Assembly (NCBI GenBank): GCA_029298735.1
Contig: JANSLP010000106.1
Coordinates: 30,475 to 94,474, forward strand
Reading direction: 5' to 3'
Length of the DNA: 64,000 nt
Origin: Ophiostoma sp. CBS 140.51
Lineage: Eukaryota; Ascomycota; Sordariomycetes; Ophiostomatales; Ophiostomataceae
The notes under the pieces were generated by a model. The model was not told where the DNA came from, made no database searches, and saw only the letters and a list, made by a program, of their open reading frames with translations. Position numbers and translations under genes: made by a program. Below are positions 53,873 to 64,000 of this stretch, piece by piece (position 1 is the first letter of the stretch; the number at the start of each line of letters is the position of its first letter).

Positions 53873-55354
53873 CTACGCCGCCGTCCCCTGGTAGGTCAGC
53901 AGGCCCTCTTCGGCGGGGATGGGGCTCTGCGTCTCAAAGTTGTAGGCGTGGGTGGTGTTGTAGTTCCACCAGAAATCGAGGTACTGCGGGTAGCTGCTGT
54001 TGAAACCGCAGGTCTGGATAAAGTTGGGCAGCGACGAGGAGAGGAGGGACGTGTAGTTGGAGAGGGAACACGAGAAGCCGGGGCCGGTCTGACAGCCGGT
54101 AAACGGCACGACGGCTTCGTTCAAAACGTGCCGGACATACACACCGGCCTCGGTGTTGACGGTGGCGTTGCAGGTGAGACGCTCAATGGTGAGGTGACCG
54201 CCCATGGGGACAATGTTGGCTGTGTTGTAGTCGTTGGGAAAGGGGATGTGGTCAAGCGGCAGGTCTTTTGATGGAGACGAAAGCCCGAGGGCGGCGAGGA
54301 CAGGAGTTATGTTAGTGTCGTGGCAAAAGTTGAGGTAGATGGCGCCGGCCTTTTCGGGTCCCTCGTTCAAGAGGGTCAAAGAAGCATTGGCGTAGACGGC
54401 ACCGACGGCACGCATGTTCTTGTCACCCGGGCCGGAGCAGTAGTAGTAGCTCAAGTCTTGGGTGTAACCAAAGGCCACCCACTCGTCCAGGCTAAAGACA
54501 TCGACCCAGTCCGAGTAGCCGCGGACATTCAGCTCGTACGCCGTCATCTGCATCAGATTGTAAATGTCGGTGGCGTTGAGGTTGAGGTTGCGCGTCTGCG
54601 AGTTGAGACGGGCGGCCGCCACGTTGAATTGCGGCTGCAAGTTCGACGCCGTCAACTGAGAGCAAATGGCCGTGTCATTGTCCTTGAGACACGTCGGCGT
54701 CAGGCTGTTGGCGCCCATGTAGACCTGTTCAGGAATAATGTTCATGGCCACGACATCCGTGTAATTCCACCCAAAGAAACCCTCGCCAAACTTGCGGGCC
54801 GTCGTCAGGATGCGCTCGTAGCCGCTCGAAAACATGGGAATCGTAATATTGGCGGCCGTCGGGTCCCACAGGTGGCCGTACCGCACACCGTACTCGGCGC
54901 CGTGGCGGTAGCCGTCCAACAAGCCCGCGTACGGGCCGTTGTACGATTCCAAAGCAATGTACCGGTTGCCGGGGACAAAGTATTCCCACGAGTTCAAGAA
55001 AGAGAGGGCACCGGTAAACGACGTCGTGTTCGTCGAGTAAATCTTGTTGAGGGACGTTTTAAAGTTGGCAGCCGGGCCCGGGTCGGGCCAGCGCTCGCCG
55101 TGGCGCTTGAGCATAATGACCTGGTCGACAGCACAGCCATCCGGCGGGTCGCGGCCAATACCGTACGACTGGCGGTTGGAATAAGGGCCCTGGCCGCCGA
55201 CGTGCTTCAGGACACTGTAGCCATCCAGAAAGCTCTGGTCGTAGGGCTTGGCAAAAATGTAGCGGTTCTGGGTGCCCGGGCGGTTGGCCTGGTAGCCGGT
55301 GGCCATGGAGGCGCCGGCCAGAGCGGCCACCAACGTCGAGTAGAGAGGGGCCAT
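53873..55354 (-). CDS. Secreted histidine acid phosphatase (repressible type)
   Basis: The 493-aa intronless frame starts at ATG 55354 with a signal peptide (MAPLYSTLVAALAGASMATG). The histidine-phosphatase motif is complete: QVIMLKRHGERWPDPG with nucleophile H85 in RHGxRxP, and the C-terminal HD pair in LNFCHDTNITPVLAAL. Cys pairs and many N-glycosylation sites (NTT, NYT, NSS) fit secretion. It resembles PHO3/PHO5-type extracellular acid phosphatases and phytase relatives, which release phosphate from organic esters. An in-frame codon upstream would add a non-secretory extension, so 55354 is preferred. Genes of this family are usually induced by phosphate starvation, but I could not point to a binding site. 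Confidence 0.95.
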   Translation of the reverse strand: MAPLYSTLVAALAGASMATGYQANRPGTQNRYIFAKPYDQSFLDGYSVLKHVGGQGPYSNRQSYGIGRDPPDGCAVDQVIMLKRHGERWPDPGPAANFKTSLNKIYSTNTTSFTGALSFLNSWEYFVPGNRYIALESYNGPYAGLLDGYRHGAEYGVRYGHLWDPTAANITIPMFSSGYERILTTARKFGEGFFGWNYTDVVAMNIIPEQVYMGANSLTPTCLKDNDTAICSQLTASNLQPQFNVAAARLNSQTRNLNLNATDIYNLMQMTAYELNVRGYSDWVDVFSLDEWVAFGYTQDLSYYYCSGPGDKNMRAVGAVYANASLTLLNEGPEKAGAIYLNFCHDTNITPVLAALGLSSPSKDLPLDHIPFPNDYNTANIVPMGGHLTIERLTCNATVNTEAGVYVRHVLNEAVVPFTGCQTGPGFSCSLSNYTSLLSSSLPNFIQTCGFNSSYPQYLDFWWNYNTTHAYNFETQSPIPAEEGLLTYQGTAA

Positions 55355-58300
55355 TGTGTGAGGGGAGGGGTTGGGAGAAAAAGAAGAGAGTAAATTTTGT
55401 GCGTAAGAGTGAAAGCAAATGGATGATCGAGACAATATGTACGACACTGTACAGTGTGATACAGTCTAGGGGGCAGACGGCACACAAGATCAATGACAAG
55501 TGGTGGTCAATTGGTTTCGTGTTGTTGGAGAAGTTCTAGGCAATCCTCTGAAGAATTGCAGAGCTGTGTCACTTATTGGTTGTGGACATAGATTGCACGG
55601 GACGATGTACATTTATATATGCGTCAATATACGTCGTAGATGGTGGGTGTATCCCACACATCAACTATCAATTCTGGCTGACGTCTGTCGTGCCGCATCT
55701 ATCCATAGTACGGGAGAGCATTGGTGAAAAGATAAACAGCCGTCAAAACTACCGTTTGTGGTCTACATCCTCTCACCAAACTGGATTCTGCAGTGATACG
55801 CTCCGGCACGTGGACGGCATCGAGCTCTGTGATAGGCAATTCTGTCGTGTCAGCGGTACAGTGCGACCAGACAAGTATCAAGGTTCTTTGATGCGCCCAC
55901 TATTTGCTGGGTGAATTTTAAACGGATTTACGCAGTTTTCCCAGCGGCACGGATGGCGGATTGATGGCGGATCAATGGATTCCACTGCATCCCAACACGG
56001 TGGTGATCGACGCTTTGCCGCTTGGTGACCGAGAGAGAAGGTGAGAAGATTTCAATGCTACAGACATGCATGGCGAGTGCGAACTTGCATCATGCAGGGT
56101 TTTAGTAGGATGCTCGCGTTGAGCTTGACATCGCCATCAAGAAGCTATCCATCCACAGCCCCGAGCTCGTCAATCGACGCATGTGTGTGTCTTGGCGCCC
56201 AGGCCGCCTCCCGTTCGGCACGATCGGCACAAGGCCGACAGGGCTGCACGACAGTGTGTCAACGTCGATAGAGTAAAAAAGCCAAGACCGACTAGGGCTC
56301 GATGTGCCGGTTTTGGCCCGTGGGTTGTGGGACGTGGAACGTAGGACAGACGTGGGACGTGGAGTGCAAAGTTATCTGATCTGTTGTGCACGGTGCGCAC
56401 GAATCGTCTGCACGCCAACGAACTACAAAAGCTTGACTACAGAAGACTACGGTTGAAGGATCGTCTAGCCTTGCCTTCTTTCCCCAACCCATACTGCATT
56501 CTGTCCTCGGTCGAGAAGAGTGCGACGTGCGGCTGCGGAGGGGCGACGGCTAACTGCTACTTGCAGCTGTCCAAATCAGGCAGAATGCGGAAGAGCAGAA
56601 CGACAGTTGACCTTGTGCTATGGATAACGGAACATCCCACCGGTCACATTGAATTGATTCCTACTGTGTACGTTGTCTTCCTCCGATAAAGGCCGGTGTT
56701 CTGTCGTTTGGAGTGGAGACCCAGGCAACTTACACCCGTGGAACACGTGCGCCGGTTCTTGGCACGGACTGGGCGGGCAGCAGGCGTCGGCGATACGACC
56801 ACGTCCCCGGTTTACCGGACTTCCAAGGCAGCAAACGGCGAGCAAGAAAGTTGCATTTGCTGTTAATATCGCTCACGCTCTCTTGACTACAGCAAGATAG
56901 CATCAGATAAAAATTGTTGCAAAAGAGCCCAGAAGGGAAGGAAAACAATCGAGTCTGCTCCGGTAGAGACCGTACTTTTGTCCTGTACCATTCTTTGATC
57001 CGTCCTTTTGCGCACACGTGGTTCTTTTCATCTCTACAGAAATTCACTCACTGCAAAATCACTACAAAATAGACTGTAAGCATAAATCAAGCAAGAAGGT
57101 TGCGCAGCAGACCGGGAACGGCGGCAACAGCTGTCGGTCGCCAACCTGCAGTTGAGCTGCAGTTGTGGCTGCGGCTGAACCTTGCTAACGAGAGCTGACG
57201 CAAGCTCTTCCCACCAAGACAGCTTCTTGCAGCTTCCTTCCAAGCTTTTTAAGGGCTTAGCTTGCAGCTTCCAAGCGAGAAAGCTTCCTTTTCATCTTTT
57301 TAACAAATAAGATGCGATGAATCCAGCCGCCGACGAAATCGAGGAAAAGACGAGCTCGAGGATCGTTAAATAGAGTAAAGTGCCTCGCGACGCTTCCTTT
57401 ATCAATCTTTTTTATGGAAGCTCGCCCTCGGTATTGCCCGGCTTACACGGCTTTAAGTGCACCAACGACCTGCTTTTTTGGCTTTATTGTGCATCGCTTG
57501 ATCCGGTCTCGTACAACACAGCTTCCTTCCATCCCATCCCATATTCTCCGTGAACAAGGAACTCTTTTAAGAGACGAAATTCTCCTTCGACCATTTCGTT
57601 TTCTTTTTCAATTTAGACCCTGTTAAGTTCTTCGTTCATTCTTCTTCCTTTTCACGGACAAAATACCCTCTTTCCTCCCTGCCGAGACCACTAACAGACA
57701 GAACAAAGAGTGTCTATGGCCAGACCTTCTCGTGTTCCTGTTTCTTCTTTGTTCGCGATTTTCCCCTCAGGGTCGGCGTTCCCGGTCAATTTATTCCCGG
57801 TATTTGGACCCGGTCCAGAGCTACAAATTGTCCACAGAGGTGCTTGTCCTGTTGTCCTTTGTGACCGTCTTTCATCCGGAGTATGCGATATTTTTGTCTT
57901 TTGTCTTTTATGCACTCCATTTGCATAAGTTCGAAGTCGAATTCGAATACGCGGGAGACGGCGGCAGGCGGTGGCTCTTCCTTTCATATTTCTTCGTCTC
58001 CTTCTCCACCTCCCCACCTTCACTTGTTTGTCTCTCTGTCTCTTTCCCGCCTTCCGGGTTTTCCGCTCTCCGCCCTCCTGTGGTACTCCTCTTTCCCACC
58101 CTGTCTCTCCGCTTTCTGCCTGTGGCCAAGCTTGTCCAAACGTGCTTTCAAAAACGTCACGATGCACTCAACACTCGACGAAGATAGTTAAAGCGGCCAA
58201 ACTACGGTCGACCGGGCAAAACAAGGGCCGTCTTCACACACACACACACATTAGACAGGTCAGCTCTGTGCGAGTCTTGTCGTCTTGTCGCCTTGTCGTC

Positions 58301-58484
58301 GCCTGGGCAAGCCAACACGGATACCGGCCGATTTCCGGTTACAGCCATCTCGACTTTTGACATTTTGAACTCGTCGTGTTGCATTCGTCCTGCAATTTTG
58401 ACATGCTCATGCGGATGCCCGTTGCACATGTCAAAAACAGTTCGTTCCGCACATTCGTCACAGCGTCGTATGGCACAGGCGTTG

Positions 58485-58530
58485 TCCATCCATGCCCACG
58501 CCCATGTCCATGTCCATGCCCATGCCCATC
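58485..58530. repeat. Hexamer repeat CCATGY
   Basis: About seven copies of CCATGC/CCATGT/CCACGC in tandem, within the gene-poor region. Confidence 0.85.
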
Positions 58531-59215
58531 GTAGGGCAGCCCACGCTTTGTGGCTTTGCCGATCTTTCCTTTGTTCCCGCTGTGCTGTCGCTCGATGCGT
58601 TTTGCACAGACTTTTCCCCAGTCAAGTCACCGCCTTCCAACCTGGGGAAGCCGGGGAACATGCCCAGCTTCCTTGTCGTTTGTTCTGCCCAGAAACCCCA
58701 AGAACGATCGACACAGACTACTCGTAGAAACGCCACCTGATGGCGGCAGCGAGGCTACGGGCGGTGAAGGCAGACCACACGAGATGTGTGCACGACAAAA
58801 ACTGCAGATTGTGAAAACGTACAGGTGTGGAAGGTCCTGCCTTAGCCAGGCACAATGGGTGAAAGAGGGCTGCATACTGCAATGGTGCAGTGGTGCAGTG
58901 GTGCAGTGGTCAATAGCAGCGACGAACTATGGATGTAGTCGTTGATGGATGGTGTAAATGCAAACGTCTTTGGTTTGCGGCTGGTGTTGAGAATGTCCTT
59001 CGCCGACAGCGGGAGTGCTGAGCATCCAAAAAGTGACGGGATGAACGAACCCATGAACCCACGAGCCCTTTCCTCCGTCTCTGTTCTGTTCTGCCGTGCC
59101 CATTCAATGTCGTATTTCTATTCTGAACGGCGGGTACAAAGTACAAAAGCGTGGTAGTGTCGTTCGGTGTGCAATTACATAGCGCCCAAGGTTAGGCTCG
59201 ACCCCGCAGCGCAAA

Positions 59216-59253
59216 GACCCTTGTCACTCTTTATTTTTTTATTGACAAGGGTC
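59216..59253. repeat. Perfect 11-bp inverted repeat with AT-rich loop
   Basis: GACCCTTGTCA (59216-59226) and TGACAAGGGTC (59243-59253) are exact reverse complements around a 16-nt loop rich in T. It is followed by a further T run. It lies in the gene-poor region with no adjacent coding sequence. Confidence 0.8.
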
Positions 59254-59567
59254 ACTTTTTTATCTGCCCCGTCGCATTCAACTTGTCATACTTTTCGTAG
59301 TTTTTTGACATGTGAATTCTACCAGGCCATACGAGGTTGCAACTCGACGAACAATCGATCAATTGCGCCGCAATGCGCAAACACCATAAACCAGCCAAGA
59401 AGTGATGGGAAGGGTGAGATGATGAACAAGAACAGCTCTGTAACCGTCTTCTCTTTTTTGTCTCTCTGCGCCACCCTTCTGTCCAAAGCACTGTGGATTT
59501 GTCTGTCGGCGGTGTCGGCGGTGTCGGTGGTGGGCGCTCCCCACAGTTGCCCACAATCGCTCACAGC

Positions 59568-59592
59568 CCAGCCCAGCCCAGCCCAGCCCTCC
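59568..59592. repeat. Pentamer repeat CAGCC
   Basis: CAGCC is repeated five times in tandem; just upstream (about 59508-59530) a GGCGGTGTC unit is repeated as well. Confidence 0.8.
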
Positions 59593-61208
59593 AAGCTTTA
59601 CTGTCGCTAGCCTTTTGTTCGGCCCACTGGCTCGTACGGGAGCTGCCCTAATAAAGACGTTCGCCACGGCGGCGGGCTCACCCACAAACTCAGACCACCC
59701 CGACCGCAATCCCCACGAACCACTATTCCACAACAGGCATCTGGTCTCTGTCTTGTGCCCTCTTGCCGCCTTGTGTCTTCTGCCTTGAGCGCAAGCGCCG
59801 GAGGCCTTTCCTTGTTGGCTTGCCGATGCTTTCTGCCTTTTTTTCTTCTTTTTTCCGTGTTCTCTCCGTCGACGTTGTCGTTCTCCGCCTTTTCTCTTCT
59901 CTCTTCTTCCTCACCTACCGAGTACGCGTATCGTCTGCGGAGAGTAATAATTGTGGCTGGAGGGCCGTCTGACGGCATTGCCTGCCGTCGCAAAGTCATT
60001 CGACGCTCTCAATGTATGTATTCCATTCGTTGTCGATGGTCAACAATCGCCACTGGATTGATTGGCTTACACTGGTGGTGCCAGCCCGGGTCAGTACAAG
60101 GTAATTACTACCGTGCTACTATCAGTGTGCAAGTCATCCCTTGCGCGCGGCCAGCGTGCGAGTGCAGAAAAGCGACCGCTCAAGAGAAGGGCCTCCCGGA
60201 GCAATGTGTCGTTCTGAAGCTGAAAGCAATTCGAGCGGGATGCAGGCAAGTCAGAAGTAAAGTAAGCTTGTGCCAGCTTTTTGCAGAATGCCCAGCTTCC
60301 TGCGACCAGTTTGTTTCCCACTATCGGTCAATCCGTCCAAATGGAGGGACAGGAAGCCATGCAGTCTGTTGACCAAAAGCGTGGACAGCATGCGCAGAAA
60401 GGGCGCTTCGGGATGCCCACTCACACTTTCTGTTTGCGGGGCTGGGAGCGGAAAGAAAAAAGCGACGGATGACTGATGTCATCAAAAATAGGTGGACTTT
60501 TCACCGGCCCCAGCGACGATGGGTACTCCGTGGAAGAGAGAACAAAGGAAAAAGAGAAAAAAAGTCTCGGGGAGCAGGATCAATAGTGTCCTTTTTAAGA
60601 CTTTTTTTTTCTCTGTTACCGTTCCCATTTAGGCACTTTATGGGAGTACAGAGGTCGTATTGGCCGGGCGCTTGGTCGTCCTCGCCGTTGTATTCACAGT
60701 TGATTTCTGTTGTGCCTGTTGCGCCTGTTGTATCCGTTCCATTCTTCCCTCTTCGGCACTGCTATTTTGGATCCTTACTCCGGGGCGTTATTGGGCAGGG
60801 AGTATGACAACACAACGGATGGAAAATAACGGCAGCCACGCACTCACGACGTCTCCCACCCACATATGCAATGTCTGTCTGTCTGCATGTCTTTTCTGCA
60901 TGTCTGGCACCTCTGCTGTCAACCAGCCGAGGCCGACATCTTGTCCTTCTCCTCATCTTCAAAAAGAAACCAGTCCCAATCCTGAACGGTCGTCCGTTGT
61001 CAACAAGACAAAGCGGGGGACTCCACTACCAACAACCACCAACAACTCCACGTACCCGTTCTTGTTAGTCTCCCGCCTCTTTTGCTCTTTTGCTCGACTT
61101 CTTTCTTCTTTCTTCTTTGGGAATCGACCACACCACCCCAGAGTACCCGACGACCAGACTACCCGGAGCTTACTCCACAGCTGCCCCATTTTGGTCATCG
61201 TCGTCCAT

Positions 61209-61231
61209 TCTTTTTTTTTTTTTTTTTTTTT
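61209..61231. repeat. Poly-T tract upstream of the lipase gene
   Basis: An uninterrupted run of more than 20 T, about 530 bp before the lipase start codon, in strongly pyrimidine-rich promoter DNA. Exact limits may be off by a base or two. Confidence 0.8.
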
Positions 61232-61762
61232 CTTTCTTGTGATCCGCCCGCCGCTTTCCGCCCTCGACTACGCCGTCTTGCGTCTGGGTAGCTTCCTGTT
61301 GGTCTCGTGCATGCAGCCTTTTTTTCTGTCTTCTGCGCTCTTCTGCCCTCTCGGTCTTTTTTGTTCGTTCCGCCCGAACGAGCTGTACTCGTACTCTCCA
61401 ATGTACTCGTAGCCACAGACATACGCACATGTAGCTAGCTGCAGAAGAACCTGCACCCTGCTTTTTCTTTCTTTTTTGTCTGTCTCTCCCCGTATGTTCT
61501 TTTGTCTGCAGCTTATAAGCCAGCTCGTCCCCAGGTTGACACGATGCCATTGGAATGTTGATTTCTGTTTCTCTTTTCTTTTTATTTGTCTCCCTCTCTT
61601 CTTGGTGTCTCTCCTGATCCTCTGTTTACTTGCCTCATGTCTCGTACCTGACACTCATACCTCCCATCTCTTGGATCTTGTTGATCTGTCTCAGTCAGAG
61701 AGCTCATATACCTCTCCTTCCCTTTTTTCTTCTTCTTTTTTCCCTCCTCTTCCCCCACCAAC

Positions 61763-63094
61763 ATGCGCTCCGTCTCCCTCCTGCTGGCGGCCTCGGCCTG
61801 CCTGCCGTCCGCTTTGGCCGCGCCCCATCCCTACAACCTGGTCACTCGTCGCCAGCTTGCTTCTTCTCCCGGCGGCTCCTCCTCGTCTGGCGGCAGCTGC
61901 AACTCCACCAACGAGCCCATCCCGCCCACCCAGGACCCCTGGTACACGGCCCCCTACGAGTTTGAGCGCGAGGCCCCCGGCACCATTTTGAGAGTCCGGC
62001 CCGCACCGGGTAACCTGACCGCCATTACGGGCAACTGCTCCGCCGCCTACAACATCCTGTACCGCACCACTGGCTCGCGCTACAACCCCGACTGGGCCGT
62101 CACCACGCTCTTCATTCCGCAGTCAAACGCCACGTCGGGCAACGGCTCGCTCCTGTCGTACCAGATTCCCTACGACTCGGTGTCGGTCGACGCCAGCCCT
62201 AGCTATGCGCTCTATGGCGGCGTCGACAGTGATATCAGCGACTCCCTCGGCAAGGGCTGGTTCGTCAATGTGCCCGATTTCGAGGGCAACATGGCGTCCT
62301 TTACGGCGGGTGTGCTGTCGGGCCACGCCACCATTGACTCGATCCGGGCCGTCCTCAACGGCGCTTCTCGGTTTAACCTGCCGCAGAACACCTCGTATGC
62401 CATGTGGGGTTACTCGGGCGGCGCCCTCGCCTCCGAGTGGGCCGCCGAGCTCGCCGTCCAGTACGCCCCCGAACTCAACTTTAGCGGTGCCGCGCTTGGT
62501 GGCCTGACGCCCAATGTCACGAGCGTGCTCATGACCATTTACGATTCCGTCGAGGCCGGTCTCACCCCGCCCGCCATTCTGGGTATTACCAACCAGTTCC
62601 CGGATGTGTACGCTTATGTGGTCTCGAAACTCAAGACGGACGGTCCTTACAACAAGACGGGCTTTTTGGCCACCCAGAACTACACGCTCTCCCAAAACAT
62701 TGGCGCCTATGCTCTCAAGAACATGAGCATGTACTTCCAAGACGGCTTCGCCGATATTCTCAGCCCCCTAGCCCAAAAGGTCATTCAAAGTGACGGCCTC
62801 ATGGGCTACCACGGCGTGCCCCAGATGCCCCTGTACGCGTACAAGGCCATTGGCGATGAGGTGTCGCCGATCAACGATACGGACGCGCTCGTGGAGCGCT
62901 TCTGCAATGTCGGCGTCAACATCAACTACCAGCGCAACACCATTGGCGGCCACTGGGCCGAGGGGACCAACGGCCATGCGGCCGCGGTGGCGTGGCTCGA
63001 CAGCATCTTTGACGGCAGCTTTGCGTCGACCAAGAATGCCACGGGCTGCACCATTCAGAATGTGTCGGTGAATGTGACGGATTCGCAGTTCTAA
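61763..63094 (+). CDS. Secreted lipase of the LIP family
   Basis: The 443-aa intronless frame starts at ATG 61763 with a signal peptide (MRSVSLLLAASACLPSALAA). It matches the secretory lipase family (PF03583) known from Candida LIP genes and filamentous fungi: DPWYTAPYEFEREAPGTILR is the standard entry after the Ser/Gly-rich propeptide-like region. The nucleophile elbow is MWGYSGGALASEWAAELAVQ (Ser218 in GYSGG). YGVPQMPLYAYKAIGDEVSP-like sequence and GGHWAEGTNGHAAAVAWLDS supply the expected Asp and His region. Several NxS/T sites support glycosylation. The likely role is hydrolysis of triacylglycerols or related esters outside the cell. It is flanked on both sides by non-coding DNA and has no sign of decay. 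Confidence 0.93.
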   Translation: MRSVSLLLAASACLPSALAAPHPYNLVTRRQLASSPGGSSSSGGSCNSTNEPIPPTQDPWYTAPYEFEREAPGTILRVRPAPGNLTAITGNCSAAYNILYRTTGSRYNPDWAVTTLFIPQSNATSGNGSLLSYQIPYDSVSVDASPSYALYGGVDSDISDSLGKGWFVNVPDFEGNMASFTAGVLSGHATIDSIRAVLNGASRFNLPQNTSYAMWGYSGGALASEWAAELAVQYAPELNFSGAALGGLTPNVTSVLMTIYDSVEAGLTPPAILGITNQFPDVYAYVVSKLKTDGPYNKTGFLATQNYTLSQNIGAYALKNMSMYFQDGFADILSPLAQKVIQSDGLMGYHGVPQMPLYAYKAIGDEVSPINDTDALVERFCNVGVNINYQRNTIGGHWAEGTNGHAAAVAWLDSIFDGSFASTKNATGCTIQNVSVNVTDSQF

Positions 63095-63787
63095 GTGGAG
63101 TCGAGGTAGTCGAGTCTCGAAGAGACGAGACGGAGGAGACGACGACAATAACGAGTCTCGAAGAAACGAGGAGACAGACGAGAAGAAGAGAAGTCGACGA
63201 TGTCTGTATATACGACGACGACGAGACATGTACATAATGACCAAATGACTCGATGTGGTTTCTTGGGTTGGGTTGCGTTTGGTTTACTGGTTCCTGGTTT
63301 CTGGTTTCTGGTTTTCTGGTTTTTGGTTTTTGTTGCGACGATTGTCGCTGGTTGTTTTCTGTTTTTGACTTTAGCTTGGTTTACCGTAATACATCTGTTT
63401 TCTGTTTTCGTTTGCTTTAAAAGTTATTCCAATTGCTCTCCTTTACTCTTGAGTCACCGATTGCACTGGTGCCATCAATTGTCGTCCCAGTAAGAATGTG
63501 AAAAGATGTCAATGTCAGACGACGTCAGAGACGTCACTTTCTCCGATCATCTCACCATCCCTGCAATTCTCTGGACAAGGATGCACGGGAAGCAAGGATG
63601 GCGGAAGACAGCTGTCAGTCTGACAACGCACACCCTAGCACACTAAGAGTACAGCGACACTTACTGCAGGGTAATAGAGTCCCAGCTTGCAAAAATCACA
63701 CATGCTTAATAGGGAAGGGATTGATAATTAAGCCTCGACACTTTCGTTCCGTAAAGTATAAAGTTAACTGTGTTCAGTATTACTCAC
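63095..63787. other. Lipase 3' flank, no supported gene
   Basis: A purine-rich stretch (63105-63230) has repeated GAGTCTCGAAGA(G/A)ACGAG units able to form short GTCTC-GAA-GAGAC hairpins. It is followed by T/G-rich low-complexity sequence (TTTCTGGTT repeats at 63284-63335). Confidence 0.6.
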
Positions 63788-64000
63788 TTAACTTATGTTA
63801 TTACTCGTTCTCTCCACTTTACAGTTTCTGGCTAAGTTCATATAAAGCTTTTGAAAATCATCAAATTGAGAAAGTACAGTCGGTCGACGAATGAAGTCGA
63901 AGACGGCACTACTCTCCACAGGAAACTTTCTTTGCGGCTCAGACGGCGATAGGATGGCCAAGCCTTCATCCTCGAACCGCTTTTGCTCGGCTTCTGATAG
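63788..64000 (-). CDS. Possible C-terminal part of an unknown gene, runs off right edge
   Basis: On the minus strand the frame is open from the window edge to TAA at 63790-63788 (70 codons) and reads LSEAEQKRFEDEGLAILSPS, then EPQRKFPVESSAVFDFIRRP and TVLSQFDDFQKLYMNLARN. The balance of charged and hydrophobic residues looks protein-like and unlike the low-complexity frames nearby. I do not recognise a family, and a relic or chance frame cannot be excluded. Confidence 0.35.
   Translation of the reverse strand, partial: LSEAEQKRFEDEGLAILSPSEPQRKFPVESSAVFDFIRRPTVLSQFDDFQKLYMNLARNCKVERTSNNIS

Larger units (their letters stand above)
55355..61762. other. 6.4 kb gene-poor region
   Basis: No supported gene in 6.4 kb. 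Much of 57400-61760 is pyrimidine-rich on the plus strand with many short repeats, and its open frames are low-complexity (Ser/Phe/Leu or Arg/Lys/Glu mirrored on the other strand). The right part is the long upstream region of the lipase gene. Long untranslated or non-coding transcripts are possible but cannot be shown. Confidence 0.55.

Noticed and set aside
57691..58191. Overlapping open frames on both strands in the pyrimidine-rich region
   Set aside because: They mirror each other as Ser/Phe/Leu-rich versus Arg/Lys/Glu-rich sequence, as expected of a C/T-rich strand rather than of a gene.

Overview
The window is nuclear DNA of a filamentous ascomycete, most likely a Sordariomycete. The genes are GC-rich at third positions and well spaced, and are interrupted by 50-90 nt introns with GT donors, CTRAC-type branch points and AG acceptors. 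Family content agrees: ERG28, a very-long-chain ketoacyl-CoA reductase, NUP170, an MFS siderophore transporter, a LysM chitinase, a CE8 pectinesterase, a secreted LIP-type lipase and a 2EXR protein. I cannot go below class from sequence alone.

Left third (1-25.7 kb), mostly housekeeping. It holds the 3' part of a conserved fungal protein of unknown function (1-1143), a 2EXR protein, and two head-to-head F-box-like paralogues of which one is frameshifted. It then has a small membrane protein, an HDDC2/YGK1-type HD-domain 5'-deoxynucleotidase, a conserved fungal hypothetical protein and the nucleoporin NUP170. A divergent lipid pair (IFA38-type reductase and ERG28) follows, then galactose-1-phosphate uridylyltransferase and a GH18 chitinase with four LysM modules.

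Middle (26-48 kb), an accessory region. At 26.2-30.8 kb are relics of an AMP-forming ligase, a P450 and an NmrA/isoflavone-reductase-like enzyme, which look like the remains of a metabolic cluster. They surround an apparently intact HNH-domain gene and a tRNA-Arg(ACG). A siderophore transporter and a pectinesterase follow. Next comes a four-gene arsenic-resistance block: ArsH, an AP-1-like bZIP regulator, the arsenite exporter ACR3 and the CDC25/rhodanese-type arsenate reductase ACR2. It adjoins a broken phosphate-transporter fragment and an inverted, stop-riddled copy of the pectinesterase.

Right part (48.5-64 kb). A very large NLR-like protein (about 1,701 aa) has an N-terminal helical Arm-like region, a NACHT domain, HEAT-like repeats and a hydrophobic C-terminal tail that looks like a membrane anchor. 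It is followed by a secreted histidine acid phosphatase, a 6.4 kb pyrimidine-rich stretch with no supported gene, a secreted lipase, and the end of a possible gene running off the right edge.

The most interesting items are the NLR architecture, the compact arsenic cluster with an embedded bZIP gene and shared palindromic promoter motifs, and the decayed cluster around the HNH gene and tRNA. Exon boundaries were placed by hand from splice consensus, reading frame and family conservation.
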